64,000 nt of DNA from the NCBI GenBank assembly GCA_028821775.1, contig JAPKFB010000021.1, positions 1-64,000 of the forward strand, read 5' to 3'. Source of the DNA: Roseibacillus sp. GTDB lineage: Bacteria > Verrucomicrobiota > Verrucomicrobiia > Verrucomicrobiales > Akkermansiaceae. The notes under the pieces were generated by a model, which was not told the DNA's origin, ran no database searches, and was given only the letters and a program-made list of their open reading frames with translations. Both the position numbers and the translations under genes were made by a program. Shown one piece after another: positions 28,843 to 39,700 of this stretch. Each line of letters opens with the position of its first letter. The first letter of the stretch is position 1.

Positions 28843-30426
28843 ATGAACGCCTGCCCCCCCTTCTCAAGACTACTGATCATTCTCGCCCTCATGGGAATCG
28901 CGATCTCCACAAGCGGAGCCGGGCAACGTCCCAACATCCTCTTCATCATTGCTGACGACCAGTCGCCATTCGACCTCAAGGTTTACGACCCAAGCTCGCA
29001 ACTCAACACTCCCAATATCGATCGTCTCGCCGCCGAGGGAATGGTCTTCGATGGCGCCCACCAGATGGGCGCGTGGGCCGGCGGCGTGTGCACACCCTCC
29101 CGGCACATGATCATGTCTGGCCGCACCCTCTGGCACATCCCGGACAAGATGATTCCGGGCCGCAATCCCCTCTCCGCTGACCCGACAAAAGTCCCCCTCG
29201 ATCTACCCGACTACACCATGGCTACCCTCTTCAACAAGGCAGGCTACGACACCATGCGCACATGCAAGAATGGCAACAGTTATGCCGCGGCCAACAAGCT
29301 CTTCAAGGTGGTGCATGATGCAACTCGGCGCGGCGGCACCGACGAGAAGGGAAGCGCCTGGCATGCCAAGCAGGTGCTCGCCTTCCTCAAGGAGCGAGAG
29401 GGGACCAGGGACCGCGCGCCCTTCCTCATCTACTTCGGTTTCTCTCACCCGCACGACACCCGCGACGGCAAGCCGAAACTCCTCGCCAAATACGGCGCTG
29501 TTAACCACCGGGACAGGAATTCCCTTCCACCCGCGCACCCCAGTCAACCCCGCTTGCCCGCCAACTACCTGCCGGCCCATCCCTTCGACAACACTCACAT
29601 GACAGTGCGCGATGAGGTCAATGTCAGCGGGGTCTGGAACAAGCGCGACGAGCGCACGATCCGCAACGAACTCGGTCGGGAATTTGCCTGCAACGAGAAT
29701 ATCGACAACCAGATCGGCCACGTTCTTGCCAAGCTCAAAGCCATGGGCGAACTGGACAACACCTACATCTTCTACACCGCCGATCATGGCATGGCGATCG
29801 GCCGACACGGATTGCAGGGAAAACAAAACCTCTACGAGCACACTTTTCGCATTCCCTTCATCGCAAAGGGTCCCGGGATCAAAGCCGGGTCGCGCGTCCT
29901 GGGAAACACCTACCTTCTCGACGTCCTTCCCACCCTCTGTGACCTGGCCGGAATCGATCTCCCGAAGACAATCGAAGGCAGCAGCTTCCGCCCCGTCCTC
30001 GAGGGCAAGAAGGGCATTATCCGGGAAGTCCTCTACGGAGCCTATTGCGGGGGGGCAAAACCCGGCATCCGATGCGTCAAGAGTGGCGATTGGAAACTCA
30101 TCCGCTACGAATCCAAGAACGCCGGCGCGAAGACAACCCAGCTCTTCAACTTGGCGAAAAATCCGGACGAACTGCTCAAGGAGCACCACGATCCCAAGGT
30201 GACCGCCCTGACGGGCCGGAAGCCTGCGCCGGACCAAGTCAACCTCGCCGGTCTCCCAAAACACGCCGCCAAGCAGGCAGCAATGGAAGGCCTCCTCCTC
30301 GCCGAGATGCGCCGCCACGACGATCCCTATCGGTTTTCCCACCAACCGGCCGACGGACTCAAGCCGCCGCAATCAAGCAGACAACCGACCCGGAAAAAGA
30401 AGCCGAGGAAGCAGAAGTCCAAATAG
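28843..30426 (+). CDS. Secreted type I sulfatase
   Basis: 527 residues with a signal peptide (LLIILALMGIAISTSGA) and the sulfatase fold: PNILFIIADDQ (metal-binding Asp pair), CTPSR at Cys83 (C-x-P-S-R, the Cys converted to formylglycine) followed by SGRT, and YTADHGMAIGRHGLQGKQNLYEH. It hydrolyses sulfate esters, probably on a sulfated polysaccharide, outside the cytoplasm. Activity needs a formylglycine-generating enzyme; none with the right cysteines occurs in this window. The C-terminal tail is Lys/Arg-rich (KKKPRKQKSK). Confidence 0.92.
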   Translation: MNACPPFSRLLIILALMGIAISTSGAGQRPNILFIIADDQSPFDLKVYDPSSQLNTPNIDRLAAEGMVFDGAHQMGAWAGGVCTPSRHMIMSGRTLWHIPDKMIPGRNPLSADPTKVPLDLPDYTMATLFNKAGYDTMRTCKNGNSYAAANKLFKVVHDATRRGGTDEKGSAWHAKQVLAFLKEREGTRDRAPFLIYFGFSHPHDTRDGKPKLLAKYGAVNHRDRNSLPPAHPSQPRLPANYLPAHPFDNTHMTVRDEVNVSGVWNKRDERTIRNELGREFACNENIDNQIGHVLAKLKAMGELDNTYIFYTADHGMAIGRHGLQGKQNLYEHTFRIPFIAKGPGIKAGSRVLGNTYLLDVLPTLCDLAGIDLPKTIEGSSFRPVLEGKKGIIREVLYGAYCGGAKPGIRCVKSGDWKLIRYESKNAGAKTTQLFNLAKNPDELLKEHHDPKVTALTGRKPAPDQVNLAGLPKHAAKQAAMEGLLLAEMRRHDDPYRFSHQPADGLKPPQSSRQPTRKKKPRKQKSK

Positions 30427-30669
30427 AAAATGGCCCCTCAATTCCGTCGTGTTTTCGCCGGGGAGGCCTGCAGTTTCAAGCAGAATAAGATTCCCGGGGT
30501 TGGTCATATCTATATGAAGTGCTCGCTTGATAAAGACGAGGGTCACCATCCCGTGCACCCTCACAAGAGCTGGTAGGCAAGCGCACTTTGCCTGACTGAC
30601 AACCTGTCTCCCCTTTCACTGTGATGTCGGCAACCAGGCGGGGATTCCCTTCTGCCTCTTGAACTGGTC

Positions 30670-30840
30670 ACGGGTTGGTTTCCGTTATCCAGCGGCGCAT
30701 GCTCGTTGATCATCAAGGGGCGCACTTCCGTCCACCAAGCGTCGAAGGATTCGCGCCCTCCGTGCCCCCTTCGGAATGGGCACGGGCGACATCGATCTTC
30801 TCACCCGGATCCCGGTCGATGTTGTAAGGCACCGCCCTCC
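30670..30840 (-). pseudogene. Decayed sulfatase C-terminus
   Basis: In two frames the minus strand gives pieces resembling a sulfatase end: YNIDRDPGEKIDVA (as in LYDxxxDPxExxNLA) and then FDAWWTEVRPLMINEHAPL. A frameshift separates them and no start is present. The 240 bp between this and the preceding sulfatase gene holds nothing I recognise. Confidence 0.45.
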
Positions 30841-30850
30841 AAACAAGGAA

Positions 30851-30879
30851 ACGGCGACCTCGCGAAGGGGGCCGCCGTC
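30851..30879 (-). repeat. Degenerate copy of the 3871-3899 terminator
   Basis: The stretch about 30840-30965 matches 3861-3975 in pattern: acggcg...gccgccgtctct, gcctgtgaaagg, aggaaccgg, atcatgacc/atcataaca, cagcccgactgg. It is a decayed copy of the terminator plus the 3' end of the recurrent C-terminal module. Confidence 0.6.
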
Positions 30880-30904
30880 TCTTTTGGATAGCCTGTGAAA
30901 GGAG

Positions 30905-31160
30905 TCGCTCAGGAACCGGAAATCATGACCATTATGGCAGCCGAGGTTCAGCCCGACTGGTGATCTCGTCAAGGAAGGTTGGTTCAGGGTGGTCACGATC
31001 CGGAAATCGCGGGCCCTTCGGCCATTCGTGAGGAAGAAGGTGGTGGGATTGTTGCCGCCCACTCCCAGCGCGGTTTGCCCGTAGCTGAAGCCCTGCTGGT
31101 TTCCGTGACCACCCCAGGACCAGGTGGGGATGCGCTCAAAGTTGTTGTCGCTGGGGCCGG
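30905..31160 (-). pseudogene. Fragment of an unrecognised surface protein fused to a decayed module end
   Basis: On the minus strand an open stretch reads WVAGPSDNNFERIPTWSW, then GQTALGVGGNNPTTFFLTNG, then RDFRIVTTLNQ, after which it joins the decayed module copy. There is no start or stop of its own. I do not recognise the family. Confidence 0.4.
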
Positions 31161-31502
31161 CTACCCAGAATCAGCAAGCGGGGTGAAATCTCCTCGCTGC
31201 TGAATGGCAGGAAGGAGCCGGGCAACCTTTTCCTTCATCTCCTTGCCGGGCTTGAACTTCACCACCGCACGGGGGGGGATCGGAACAGCTTTCCCCGGGT
31301 TTTTCGGATTACGTCCAACTTTGGCTTTGGTCTGACGAACTTCAAAAGTTCCAAAGTTTCGCATTACCGCCGTGTTCCCCTGCGCAAGTTCATGCGTCAC
31401 CGCATCGAGGATTTTCTGCACCACCTCCTGGACTTGCAGTTGGGTTAATCCGGTTTCATTGCTGATCCGCACCACCAGATCGCGTTTAGTGATTGTCGCC
31501 AT
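31161..31502 (-). CDS. HU/IHF-family nucleoid DNA-binding protein
   Basis: 113 residues, the usual HU/IHF size plus a short tail. ITKRDLVVRISNETGLTQ starts the helical dimerisation part; NFGTFEVRQTKAKVGRNPKNP is the HU signature and DNA-binding beta arm, with KFKPGKEMKEKV closing the fold. The last 15 or so residues (QQRGDFTPLADSG) are an extension. A GAGG ribosome-binding site lies 12 nt before the ATG. It sits alone between decayed regions on the opposite strand to the sulfatase and epimerase genes. HU proteins bend and compact DNA with little sequence specificity. Confidence 0.92.
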   Translation of the reverse strand: MATITKRDLVVRISNETGLTQLQVQEVVQKILDAVTHELAQGNTAVMRNFGTFEVRQTKAKVGRNPKNPGKAVPIPPRAVVKFKPGKEMKEKVARLLPAIQQRGDFTPLADSG

Positions 31503-31866
31503 ATAATTGTTTTACCTCGTTAGAATCAGCACTGGAGCGCGGGATGTTTGTTCGGTCCGGGGATATCGTTGAGCATCAAGTCGAGGAATTTGGGCTCCCT
31601 TTTCGGGGCTAGTTGCCCGGATCTCTCCCCTCTTCGAGCAGGCCAAGTGAGCGACAGAACCCATGAGTAAAAAAAAGCCCGCTTCCGTAACCGTGACCAT
31701 CCTGTTGTTCCTCAGAAGCCATCCTCCTTTGTCTCAGCTCTCATACATACTCTCCACCCGCCCGCATCTTTCAGTGGATGACCTTGAGGTTGAATCAGTC
31801 GCGCGGAAGCACGCTCCCCGCGACACCACCAACCTATCTCCCTCGGTTTCCCCCGCGACAATACGG
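31503..31866. other. Intergenic stretch upstream of the HU-like gene
   Basis: Contains the HU-like gene's promoter region on the minus strand, not identified. Small frames here show no homology I recognise. Confidence 0.4.
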
Positions 31867-31974
31867 CATCAACTCGGTATCGATCATGAGAATTTGGCGC
31901 ACCGGTTCAACGGTTTGGATATCAAGCTGACTGGAGTCGAGGGCGCAGACCTGATTGGCGACATGATCGTATAG
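31867..31974 (+). pseudogene. C-terminal fragment of a DUF1501 protein
   Basis: [20 protein letters not shown] followed by [15 protein letters not shown] and a TAG matches the characteristic C-terminus of DUF1501 proteins (LLGLDHERLTYR...GRDFRLTDVHG). The upstream sequence is unrelated, so only the last 35 codons remain. Confidence 0.6.
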
Positions 31975-32106
31975 GGCGGGGCGCCCATCGGAGCCCCAAG
32001 AATCGCGAAAACTCGTCTCCAATCCTTCCCAATCGTCTCAAGACCCTGCATCCTCTCATACCTACCCCGGCGAAGTCGCCTGACAAGGCCGGGGCCAATC
32101 CATTCC

Positions 32107-33090
32107 ATGAACATTCTCGTTACCGGAGCGACCGGCAAAGTCGGCCGCTCCTTTATTGATCGCGTCCTCACCGGCCCTGCCCTCCCTGGCGCCAGGATCC
32201 GCGCTTTCTGCCACCATCGTGTCCTCCCGGAATCCGATCGCCTGTCGGTCGTGAAGGGCAGTATTGCCAATCGCGAAGACGTCGCGGCAGCCCTCGAAGG
32301 GGTCACCCACGTTCTCCACCTGGCCACCTGCAAGGAAACTCCCGACGATGTCATGGATGTGACCGTGAAAGGTCTCTTCTGGCTCCTCGAAGAATGCCGC
32401 ACCAGTGAGTCCTTCGAGCAGTTCATCCTGATCGGAGGCGATGCCGGCATGGGACACTTCTTCTATCCCCATCACCTTCCCGTCACCGAAACCCAACCGC
32501 ACAGCGCCTATCCCGGATGCTATGCCCTCTCCAAGGTTCTCGAGGAAGTCATGCTGGAGCAATACTACATTCAGTACGACTTCCCGGGATGCTGTCTGCG
32601 CGCACCGTGGATCATGGAGAAGGACGATTTCAAGCACACCCTCACCTTCGGCGAGAATGTCTTCGGGGGGCCGCGCTGGTGTGAGTTCGTCGCCCCCGAA
32701 AAAGCCGCCGAACACGCCGCCAGCGGAGCCGTTCCCGTCATGCTCGACCCCGGGGGCAACCCCGTGAAACGGAACTTCGTTCACCTCGAGGATCTCGTCT
32801 CCGCCGTGATCGCAGCCCTCAAGAACCCCGAGGCCGCCTGCCACGAGACCTTCAACATCTCCATGAACGAGCCCGTGGACTACCGAGAAGTGGGCACCTA
32901 TCTCGCCCAATCACGCGGACTGCCCACCGTCGAGCTTGTCACCGATTTTCACAGCACCTGGCTCGACAACTCCAAGGCAAAGTTCCTCCTTGGCTGGAGA
33001 CCGAAGGTCGACCTCAAGGAATTGATCGAACGGGCCTGGAACTACCAGCGCTCGGCAGATGACCCCCGAAAGATTTGGTATCCGGGGTAG
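32107..33090 (+). CDS. NAD(P)-dependent epimerase/dehydratase (extended SDR)
   Basis: 327 residues. The N-terminal Rossmann motif GATGKVG follows the first beta strand (MNILVTGATG); the catalytic pair is in YALSK (YxxxK), preceded by YPGC. LRAPWIMEKDDF and the C-terminal FLLGWRPKVDLKEL are typical of extended short-chain dehydrogenases acting on nucleotide sugars or similar substrates. There is no signal peptide, so it is cytosolic. It stands alone between decayed stretches, and the neighbours do not reveal its substrate. Confidence 0.88.
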   Translation: MNILVTGATGKVGRSFIDRVLTGPALPGARIRAFCHHRVLPESDRLSVVKGSIANREDVAAALEGVTHVLHLATCKETPDDVMDVTVKGLFWLLEECRTSESFEQFILIGGDAGMGHFFYPHHLPVTETQPHSAYPGCYALSKVLEEVMLEQYYIQYDFPGCCLRAPWIMEKDDFKHTLTFGENVFGGPRWCEFVAPEKAAEHAASGAVPVMLDPGGNPVKRNFVHLEDLVSAVIAALKNPEAACHETFNISMNEPVDYREVGTYLAQSRGLPTVELVTDFHSTWLDNSKAKFLLGWRPKVDLKELIERAWNYQRSADDPRKIWYPG

Positions 33091-33405
33091 GGACGGCCGA
33101 GGAGTCTGATCCCGCAGGGACACTCTCCTTACTCGCCGGCCGCTCTCTTCCACTTTGGAGACTCTTTGCGGAACCAAATCCAATCTCTTTCCGGGAGTTT
33201 GGCTACGACCACCCTGGAGGCCAATTTCCAGGCCTTGGCCCGATCACTGACAACCTGCGCGAGACATCGGGCAGGGTAGGCACGCGTCAGGCTCAGCATG
33301 GCCTCGTTACCATCAGCGAGGGAGGACTCCCTATCCTTGGGTCAGGCGATTGGGCACCCGCCTCTGGACATTGTTCTGGAATTCCAATTATCCGGTGCAA
33401 GCCGC

Positions 33406-33672
33406 TCATTTCTTTTTCGCAGTGCCCTTGAACGCATAGTGCGGCGAATCGGTGCGAGCCGTCTCCATCAGCGTCGCGAGCGCTCCCGCCCGACGTTCAA
33501 TCACACCGCTTTCCAGCTTCCTTTGCGGACGGCTTCGAATGCGCGGTCTACGCATTTGTCGTCCCATCGGGCCATGGTTTGGAGCAGGCCTTCGGTGATT
33601 TCGGGATCCTGGCCTTGGTCGTCGGTCTCTTTCATCCCGTCTTCAAGGGTGATCTGATCCCCTTCACCTGGG
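33406..33672 (-). pseudogene. Two joined gene-end fragments, one sulfatase-like
   Basis: One minus-strand frame reads GDQITLEDGMKETDDQ..., then RWDDKCVDRAFEAVRKGSWK and a TGA. An overlapping frame reads ERRAGALATLMETARTDSPH and ends in KGTAKKK with a stop at 33406-33408; the ARTDSPHYAF ending resembles sulfatase C-termini. No starts are visible. The 315 bp before it (33091-33405) hold nothing I recognise. Confidence 0.35.
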
Positions 33673-33705
33673 CTGAGGTGGGTTCCGGTTCACCCCCCGA
33701 AGCGC

Positions 33706-36700
33706 TTACGGCACAATCGCGATGCGATAGTAGCGCCCGGTGATTTGCGGCGTCGCGCTGTTGTCAGAAAACGAGGTCGTGATTCCAGCCGAGGCCGGGA
33801 CGGGCGCGCCGACATCCTGCCAACTGCCCTCCGTGAGATCGCTCGAGAACTGACATTGATAGGTTTTGCCGGGCACGCTGTGCCAACTCAGGAGCACCGC
33901 GCCGCTGACCGGATGGCGCGAAGCGGAGACCAGCGTGAAGGAGGATGCCGAATTCAGGGGATCCGTCCCGGCCGCGACTTCGGTGCCGTCATCAACGCCG
34001 TCTCCATCTGAATCCGCGTTCAGGGGATCCGTTCCGAGAGCCAGTTCCTGCACGTCCGTGAGTCCGTCTCCGTCCGTGTCGGTGTCGCCCTCAATGCTTC
34101 CAGGCGTTCCACCGGCCAGCAAACTAGCCCGCCAGTTTGCGGGATCATTGTAGTCTCCGTTCATGTCGATGACCTCCAGGGAGCTCCCGTTCCCATCCGC
34201 TCCGAGGGGCCAGGGAGTTTCGTCATCATAAGCGAAATCGTGGATGGGGTTCCCGTAGAGATCCCGCAACACAACGCGCTCGCCACCATTGGCCAGGCGG
34301 CCTCCCCCCCACTGCGCCAAAATCCTGGGGCCCGCGCCATACTCGGCCTGGAAGGCGGCCTGGTCACTCACGACCACCCCAACTTCGCCCGAACTCAAGG
34401 TCAGCGCGCCGAAAATCAATTCGTCAAATGGGCGCGTCCCTTCGAAACGGATCCCATCCAGGCTGAAGGCGCTACCACCGATGTTGACCAACTCGATGAA
34501 TTCGAGCGCCTCCCCTCCCGGGTGATTGTACATCATCTCCGAAATGCGCAAGAAGTCGATCGCTTCCGAGAGGCGATCCGGATCAACCAGCAGGATATAA
34601 TCAAAATCACTCCGCAAGGACTGCGCGACATCCGTGGCGGCGAAAATCCCTCCCTTGTTGACCGTCGGCGAGACGGCCAAGGCGCGACTGTACACGTTGA
34701 TCCAAACTTCATCGACGCGATGTTCAAAGTGCAGCATCGCGCCTTCCCGCCGAATGCGAAGCTCCGCACTTCCTGACTCCCACGGAATGGAAGCGAGAGG
34801 AGTGACGGTGGCACCCTGAATTCGCTTCGCGCTGATGCTGCTGCCGTTCTCCAGTCCAAAGGTGTAGCGTCTGGTGACTCCGCTCTCCACGATCTCCACG
34901 ATCAAGCCGGTGTGGAAATCTCCGAATTGCCGCGTGTCGAGCGAGAGATCGGTCTGCAGGGACCAATCAGAATTGTTCGGCATCGCGCGCCACATGTGAG
35001 GGAAGGTCGCCCCGGCGACCGCCAGCGGCTTCGCGGAATCCTCCAGGATCTGGAGCAGAAAATTGCCAGGATTGTCCTGGGTCGAATACCAGGTGCTCGG
35101 CGAGTAGTTGCTGCGCGGGGCCAGATTGCCCAGTTCCCAGTGGCCTTCCAGCACAGGGCTGGCAAAGGGGCTGAAATCCTGGGCATTGTAGACCGCCACT
35201 TCCCGCGTGACGCTGCGGGCCTGGTTCTGGTCGTCCCTCACCGTCAGCGTAAATTCGTAGCGACCGGGACGGGAAAAGGTCGCGCTCGCCAGCTCTCCGG
35301 CGGGCATCAGGTTCACCTCCGCAGCGGGCGAGGCCGTCCAGGCAAAGGTCAGGGGGCCCCCTTCCGGATCAACACTCGCGCTGGCATCCAGATTGAGAGT
35401 CTCCCCCACCCCAATGTTCAACGATCTCGGACTGCTCCCGAAATCGACCAAAGGCGGCGCGTCTCCGCTCTTGCTGATGACGAACCCAGAGGTCTCTACC
35501 ACCTTCCCCTCGCGGTCCAGTCCCTGAACCTCAAACGAATTCAGTCCCCCTCTCAGAGAAATTCCTGAGAGCGTCCACTCCGTCGTGCTGAGCCAGGAAA
35601 ACTCGGCCCCCGGTTGGCCGACAATCTGCACCTCAAACACATTGGAAGGGCTCGTTCCATTCAAGGTGATGATATTCGCCGAAGTTCCGCCGCTCGTGTT
35701 GGCGCCGTCCCGGGTGGGACTGGCAAAGAGAAACCAGTTGCCGCTTCCATCCGCCTGCCGTCCCAGGGAACGACCGTCAATCGGCACGATGGTGTCGATC
35801 GCATTGACCACCGACACCCCATCCGGAGCCGTCAGGTAGACCACCGTAGTGCCCCCCACCGGCAAGGAGGACTCGGTATAGCCAATTGAACCAAAGCCCA
35901 TGGAGGGCACGCTGATACTCTCGGTGATTCGGAACTTGGTCAGGTTGCCCGGGGCATCTGAGAGATAGTAGTTGTTGAGGTCGATCGGCGATCCGGTGGG
36001 ATTGAAAAACTCGACGAACCCTGCGCCCGGACCGGCCGGCAAGACCTCATTGATCAGGAGGCCCCCGCCTCCCGGCACGGAAATGCTGAAGCGGGCCCCA
36101 AAGACGCAATCGGAGCTTCCTTCGTTCGTCTGGTGCACTTCGGCCGCGAGGACATTGGTGCCATTGACGAGCGCGGATCCTTCCCGGCTGATCACCCCAA
36201 GTTCTTCATCGGCATTACCAATGGTACGGGAGGCATCCGTCTTCCAATCCACTCCCGCCGAAGTGCCCGCTCCGCCGATGGGCGTTCCATTGAGGTAATA
36301 GGTCGCGCCATCGTCGACGATCTGGTCGACCGTAATCGTCACTCCGGCCAGGCTCCCGGTGTATTCAAATTCCTTCCGAAAATAGTAGGTGATGTGGTTC
36401 GCCTGGTTACTGCTGTTCAGGAGAGGCGTCCGGATCCCCGGGGCCGGAAGCCCGGCAGTTTCGAACCCATAGAGCCCTCCGTTGTTTCCGGCGGCCCCTA
36501 CCAGCGTCCAGCCGGCGTGCGAATAGCTGTAGTTACTCTCCTTCCAGGACGTCCCCAGGTTGAGATTCTGGTCGTTGAAGTCCCAGGCGTCTGCGTAGTT
36601 GATGAAGGGAATGCCGGCCGAAAGATTCACTTCCGGATCCGGATGGGTTGCCTCCGTGGTCACCGCAAAACTCGTCCCGTCAAGAGGCGCTCCGATGAAG

Positions 36701-39700
36701 CCTTCCACCTCTCCCACGCGGCTGTTGAACCAGTTCGCATACTTGGAAGACACGGAATAGGAACTCGAGGCACTCTCCTCGGCCTGAAGCCAGGCTGCGG
36801 TGTGCGCAGAGTTGCGCGTGTGCTTCTCCAGCAATTCCGTGAGATAATAATTCATCCTCCTCCGGACATACGGCGTATTGAAATAACTCCGGATGCCGGA
36901 AAGATTGCCGAGAATGTTCTCGCCTGAATTTTCGAACACGCGATCCCCATCCCAATGCACCAGCATCCAGAGCCCATCCGGCTTCCGGTAAAAGTAGCCG
37001 TTCTTTCCTCGGCGAAGGGTCAGGGTATCCCAGTCACCATCGTATCCGCGCACCGCCGCGTTGAGTGCCGCAAGATCGGAGTCGATCAAGCGGTCGATCT
37101 GCGCGCGATTGAAGCTGTTGGTCCCCACCTTGTTCACAAACTCGATGAAGCTTGTGTAGTCATAGTCTGTTTCACGTGATCGCATGAGCCACTCACTGTG
37201 ATAGCGGGTGGCTTCATCGCTCCCCTTGTAGGACCAGTCCGCGTTCCGGCTTCCACGCCCGAAATCGTCCTCATACCACCACTCGTCATCGATTCGGAGC
37301 AGGGTTCCACGATTTCCTTCCTTGAAATTGCGATTCAGGAAGTCGTTGGCGATCGGCTCCATGTCATCACGGACCGAGGCACTGTCGCCATTGATGATCA
37401 CGCGCACGAACTCGGCCTCCGAGACGGGATGTCCCATCTGGTAGAGAAAATAGCGGGCGATGCGATCATCGTGATCGACCGAGGGATCAATCACGCTCTT
37501 GCGCCGGCCACGGAAATGACGATCGGCGGGGAGCTTCCACTTCCCGTGATTCAGTCCATTGCCACTCGACCTCGTGAACGGACTGCCGCTCTTGCGAAGT
37601 TCCGCATTGTAATAGATGTCCGCCTCGTTCGAAATGAAGGTCGCATTGAAGTAGTGGTTCGACATGCGGGGGAAATCGTACTGGAATTTTGATGAATGCC
37701 CGAGGCTCGTGTTGATGGCGTCGCGGTCATAGGCAGAGATCACAAAGCGCTCCGTGCGCAGATCGGAGGAAATTGTGCTGTTGTCCACTACCCACATCGC
37801 GGGTCGGTCGGGACCGAGCTTGGGCAACATGGTGGATTCCCCGTTCGCCGCCCTGGCCCGGATGTAGAATTGCGCGATCCGGTTGTCCGCTCGGTACTGG
37901 GTCAGGGTCGCGGTGTAGATCCCGTCCCCCGCCACCTCGTCACCGCCCGAGGCACCGTTATCAAACATCGCGCTCGTGACCCAGGTGCCGTTGGAGTTGT
38001 TGTTGTCCTGACGGTGCACCACCGTGACGGTGGGAACCCCATTAGGCGACAGAACGCGCGCGGTGATCTTCACCGCATCGCTCGCCCCTGGAACGGCGGG
38101 ACTGTGCAGCACGCTCGCCACCGTAGGCGCCGCCCCGTTGGCGAGGAGGATCGAATTTTGCGCCCCCGGCGTGCCGAGATTATTAGGAACAGGAATGAGC
38201 CAGGCCTTGCCGATACTGTGGTCCCAGGTTTGAGTGATCAGTCGGGGCCTGCCTGAAATCCAACGGGCATCAAACTGAATGGTATAGGTCGCGTTGTCCG
38301 AGATTCCGGTGCAGTCGATCTCAGCGCGGTTCGCCTTGTTGTCGCCATGGCCATCGGAAATCAGGTTAAGCTGTCCACTTCGGACATAGCTCGCCCAGTG
38401 GGTTCCCTGACAGAGCCATCCGCTGCTGCTGGAGCCATTGGTGGCGTGCGAAGTCACATTCTGCAATTGGTTGGAACCAGTCCCGTTTTGGCGCAGGCTG
38501 ATGTTCTCCAACAGAAGGTGGGCATCTCCCACCAAATGCATGTGGAACTCCTTGTAGTCGCTCGTCGAGCCCCGGCTGTTGTTCTGCCGATAGGTGCCGC
38601 TGTGGGTAAAGGTCTGCATCCTGCTCTTCCGGCTTTCGTCGCTGTCCGCCCAACTGGCCGCAGCGTCGTTGTCCATCTCAGGATGTTTGAGCTCCATGCT
38701 GCTGCCGTCCCCGTCAGCAAGTTCCGGCCAGTCGCCGCTCGGAAGATAGTCGACCTGATCGACCAGGTTCCCCCACTCGTCTTCCAACCTCACAAGTTCC
38801 CCGGAGTCCCCCAGTTGACCGCTAAAGTCCCCAATCAATGGGATCGCGCCATAGACCGACTGCATCCAGGCTTGGTCCGCCGCCACCACGAGATAATCCC
38901 CGTCGTCTAGCATCGTACCCGCCGGAAACCTGAAATCGATCCCATCGACGAAGCGCCACCCCGAGAGACTCACCGGCTCAGTCCCGCGATTGTAGAGTTC
39001 GATATACTCGCCGTTGCGATGGTCCGAGGGCAGGTCATACATGATCTCATTGATCACGATGTCCTGGTTTCGGGAGGGATTGTTGACGGCATTCCGGGTC
39101 GAGGACGCAGAGGAAAACCAATCCCTCGCTCCTGCCGGAAAGGTCTCTACCGAGTTTCTTCCGACCGGCCTGCTCACCAAGGCGGAGGCCAGCACGTTCT
39201 CGGAGGCATCAATGAGAAACAACGATATCTCGTCCGAGCTCACCGGCACCACGAAGGGCACCGCCCAACTGTTGTAACCATTGGCACTCACCGAGCCACT
39301 CAGGGGCACTTTGTCGGAGAAGTCCGGCAGGGTCGCCAGAGACAAGGAGGAAACATTGGCCGTGCTCTGGCTCGCATTGTGAATCTCGATCCAATCAAGA
39401 TCGTCCACTCCATTGCCAAAGAGCACCTCACTCAAGGACAGCGCCGATCCAAGTGCGGACGGTTCGCCATCCTCTTCGCCGGGTGATCCACCATTCTCCG
39501 CACTCAGTCTCCAATTGCGCCAATTGTCGACCAGACGGTCCTCGTTCTTCACCACGATGCTGTGCCCCGTGCCATCCGCCGCGTTGGGCCACTTGCCCTG
39601 ATCACCATAATTCACCGAGCTCACCAGGACCCCGTTCTTGTCCTTGAGGGTAACGCGCTCCCCTCCATTGCTGAGGGCTCCACTCCAGGGACCAAAGACC

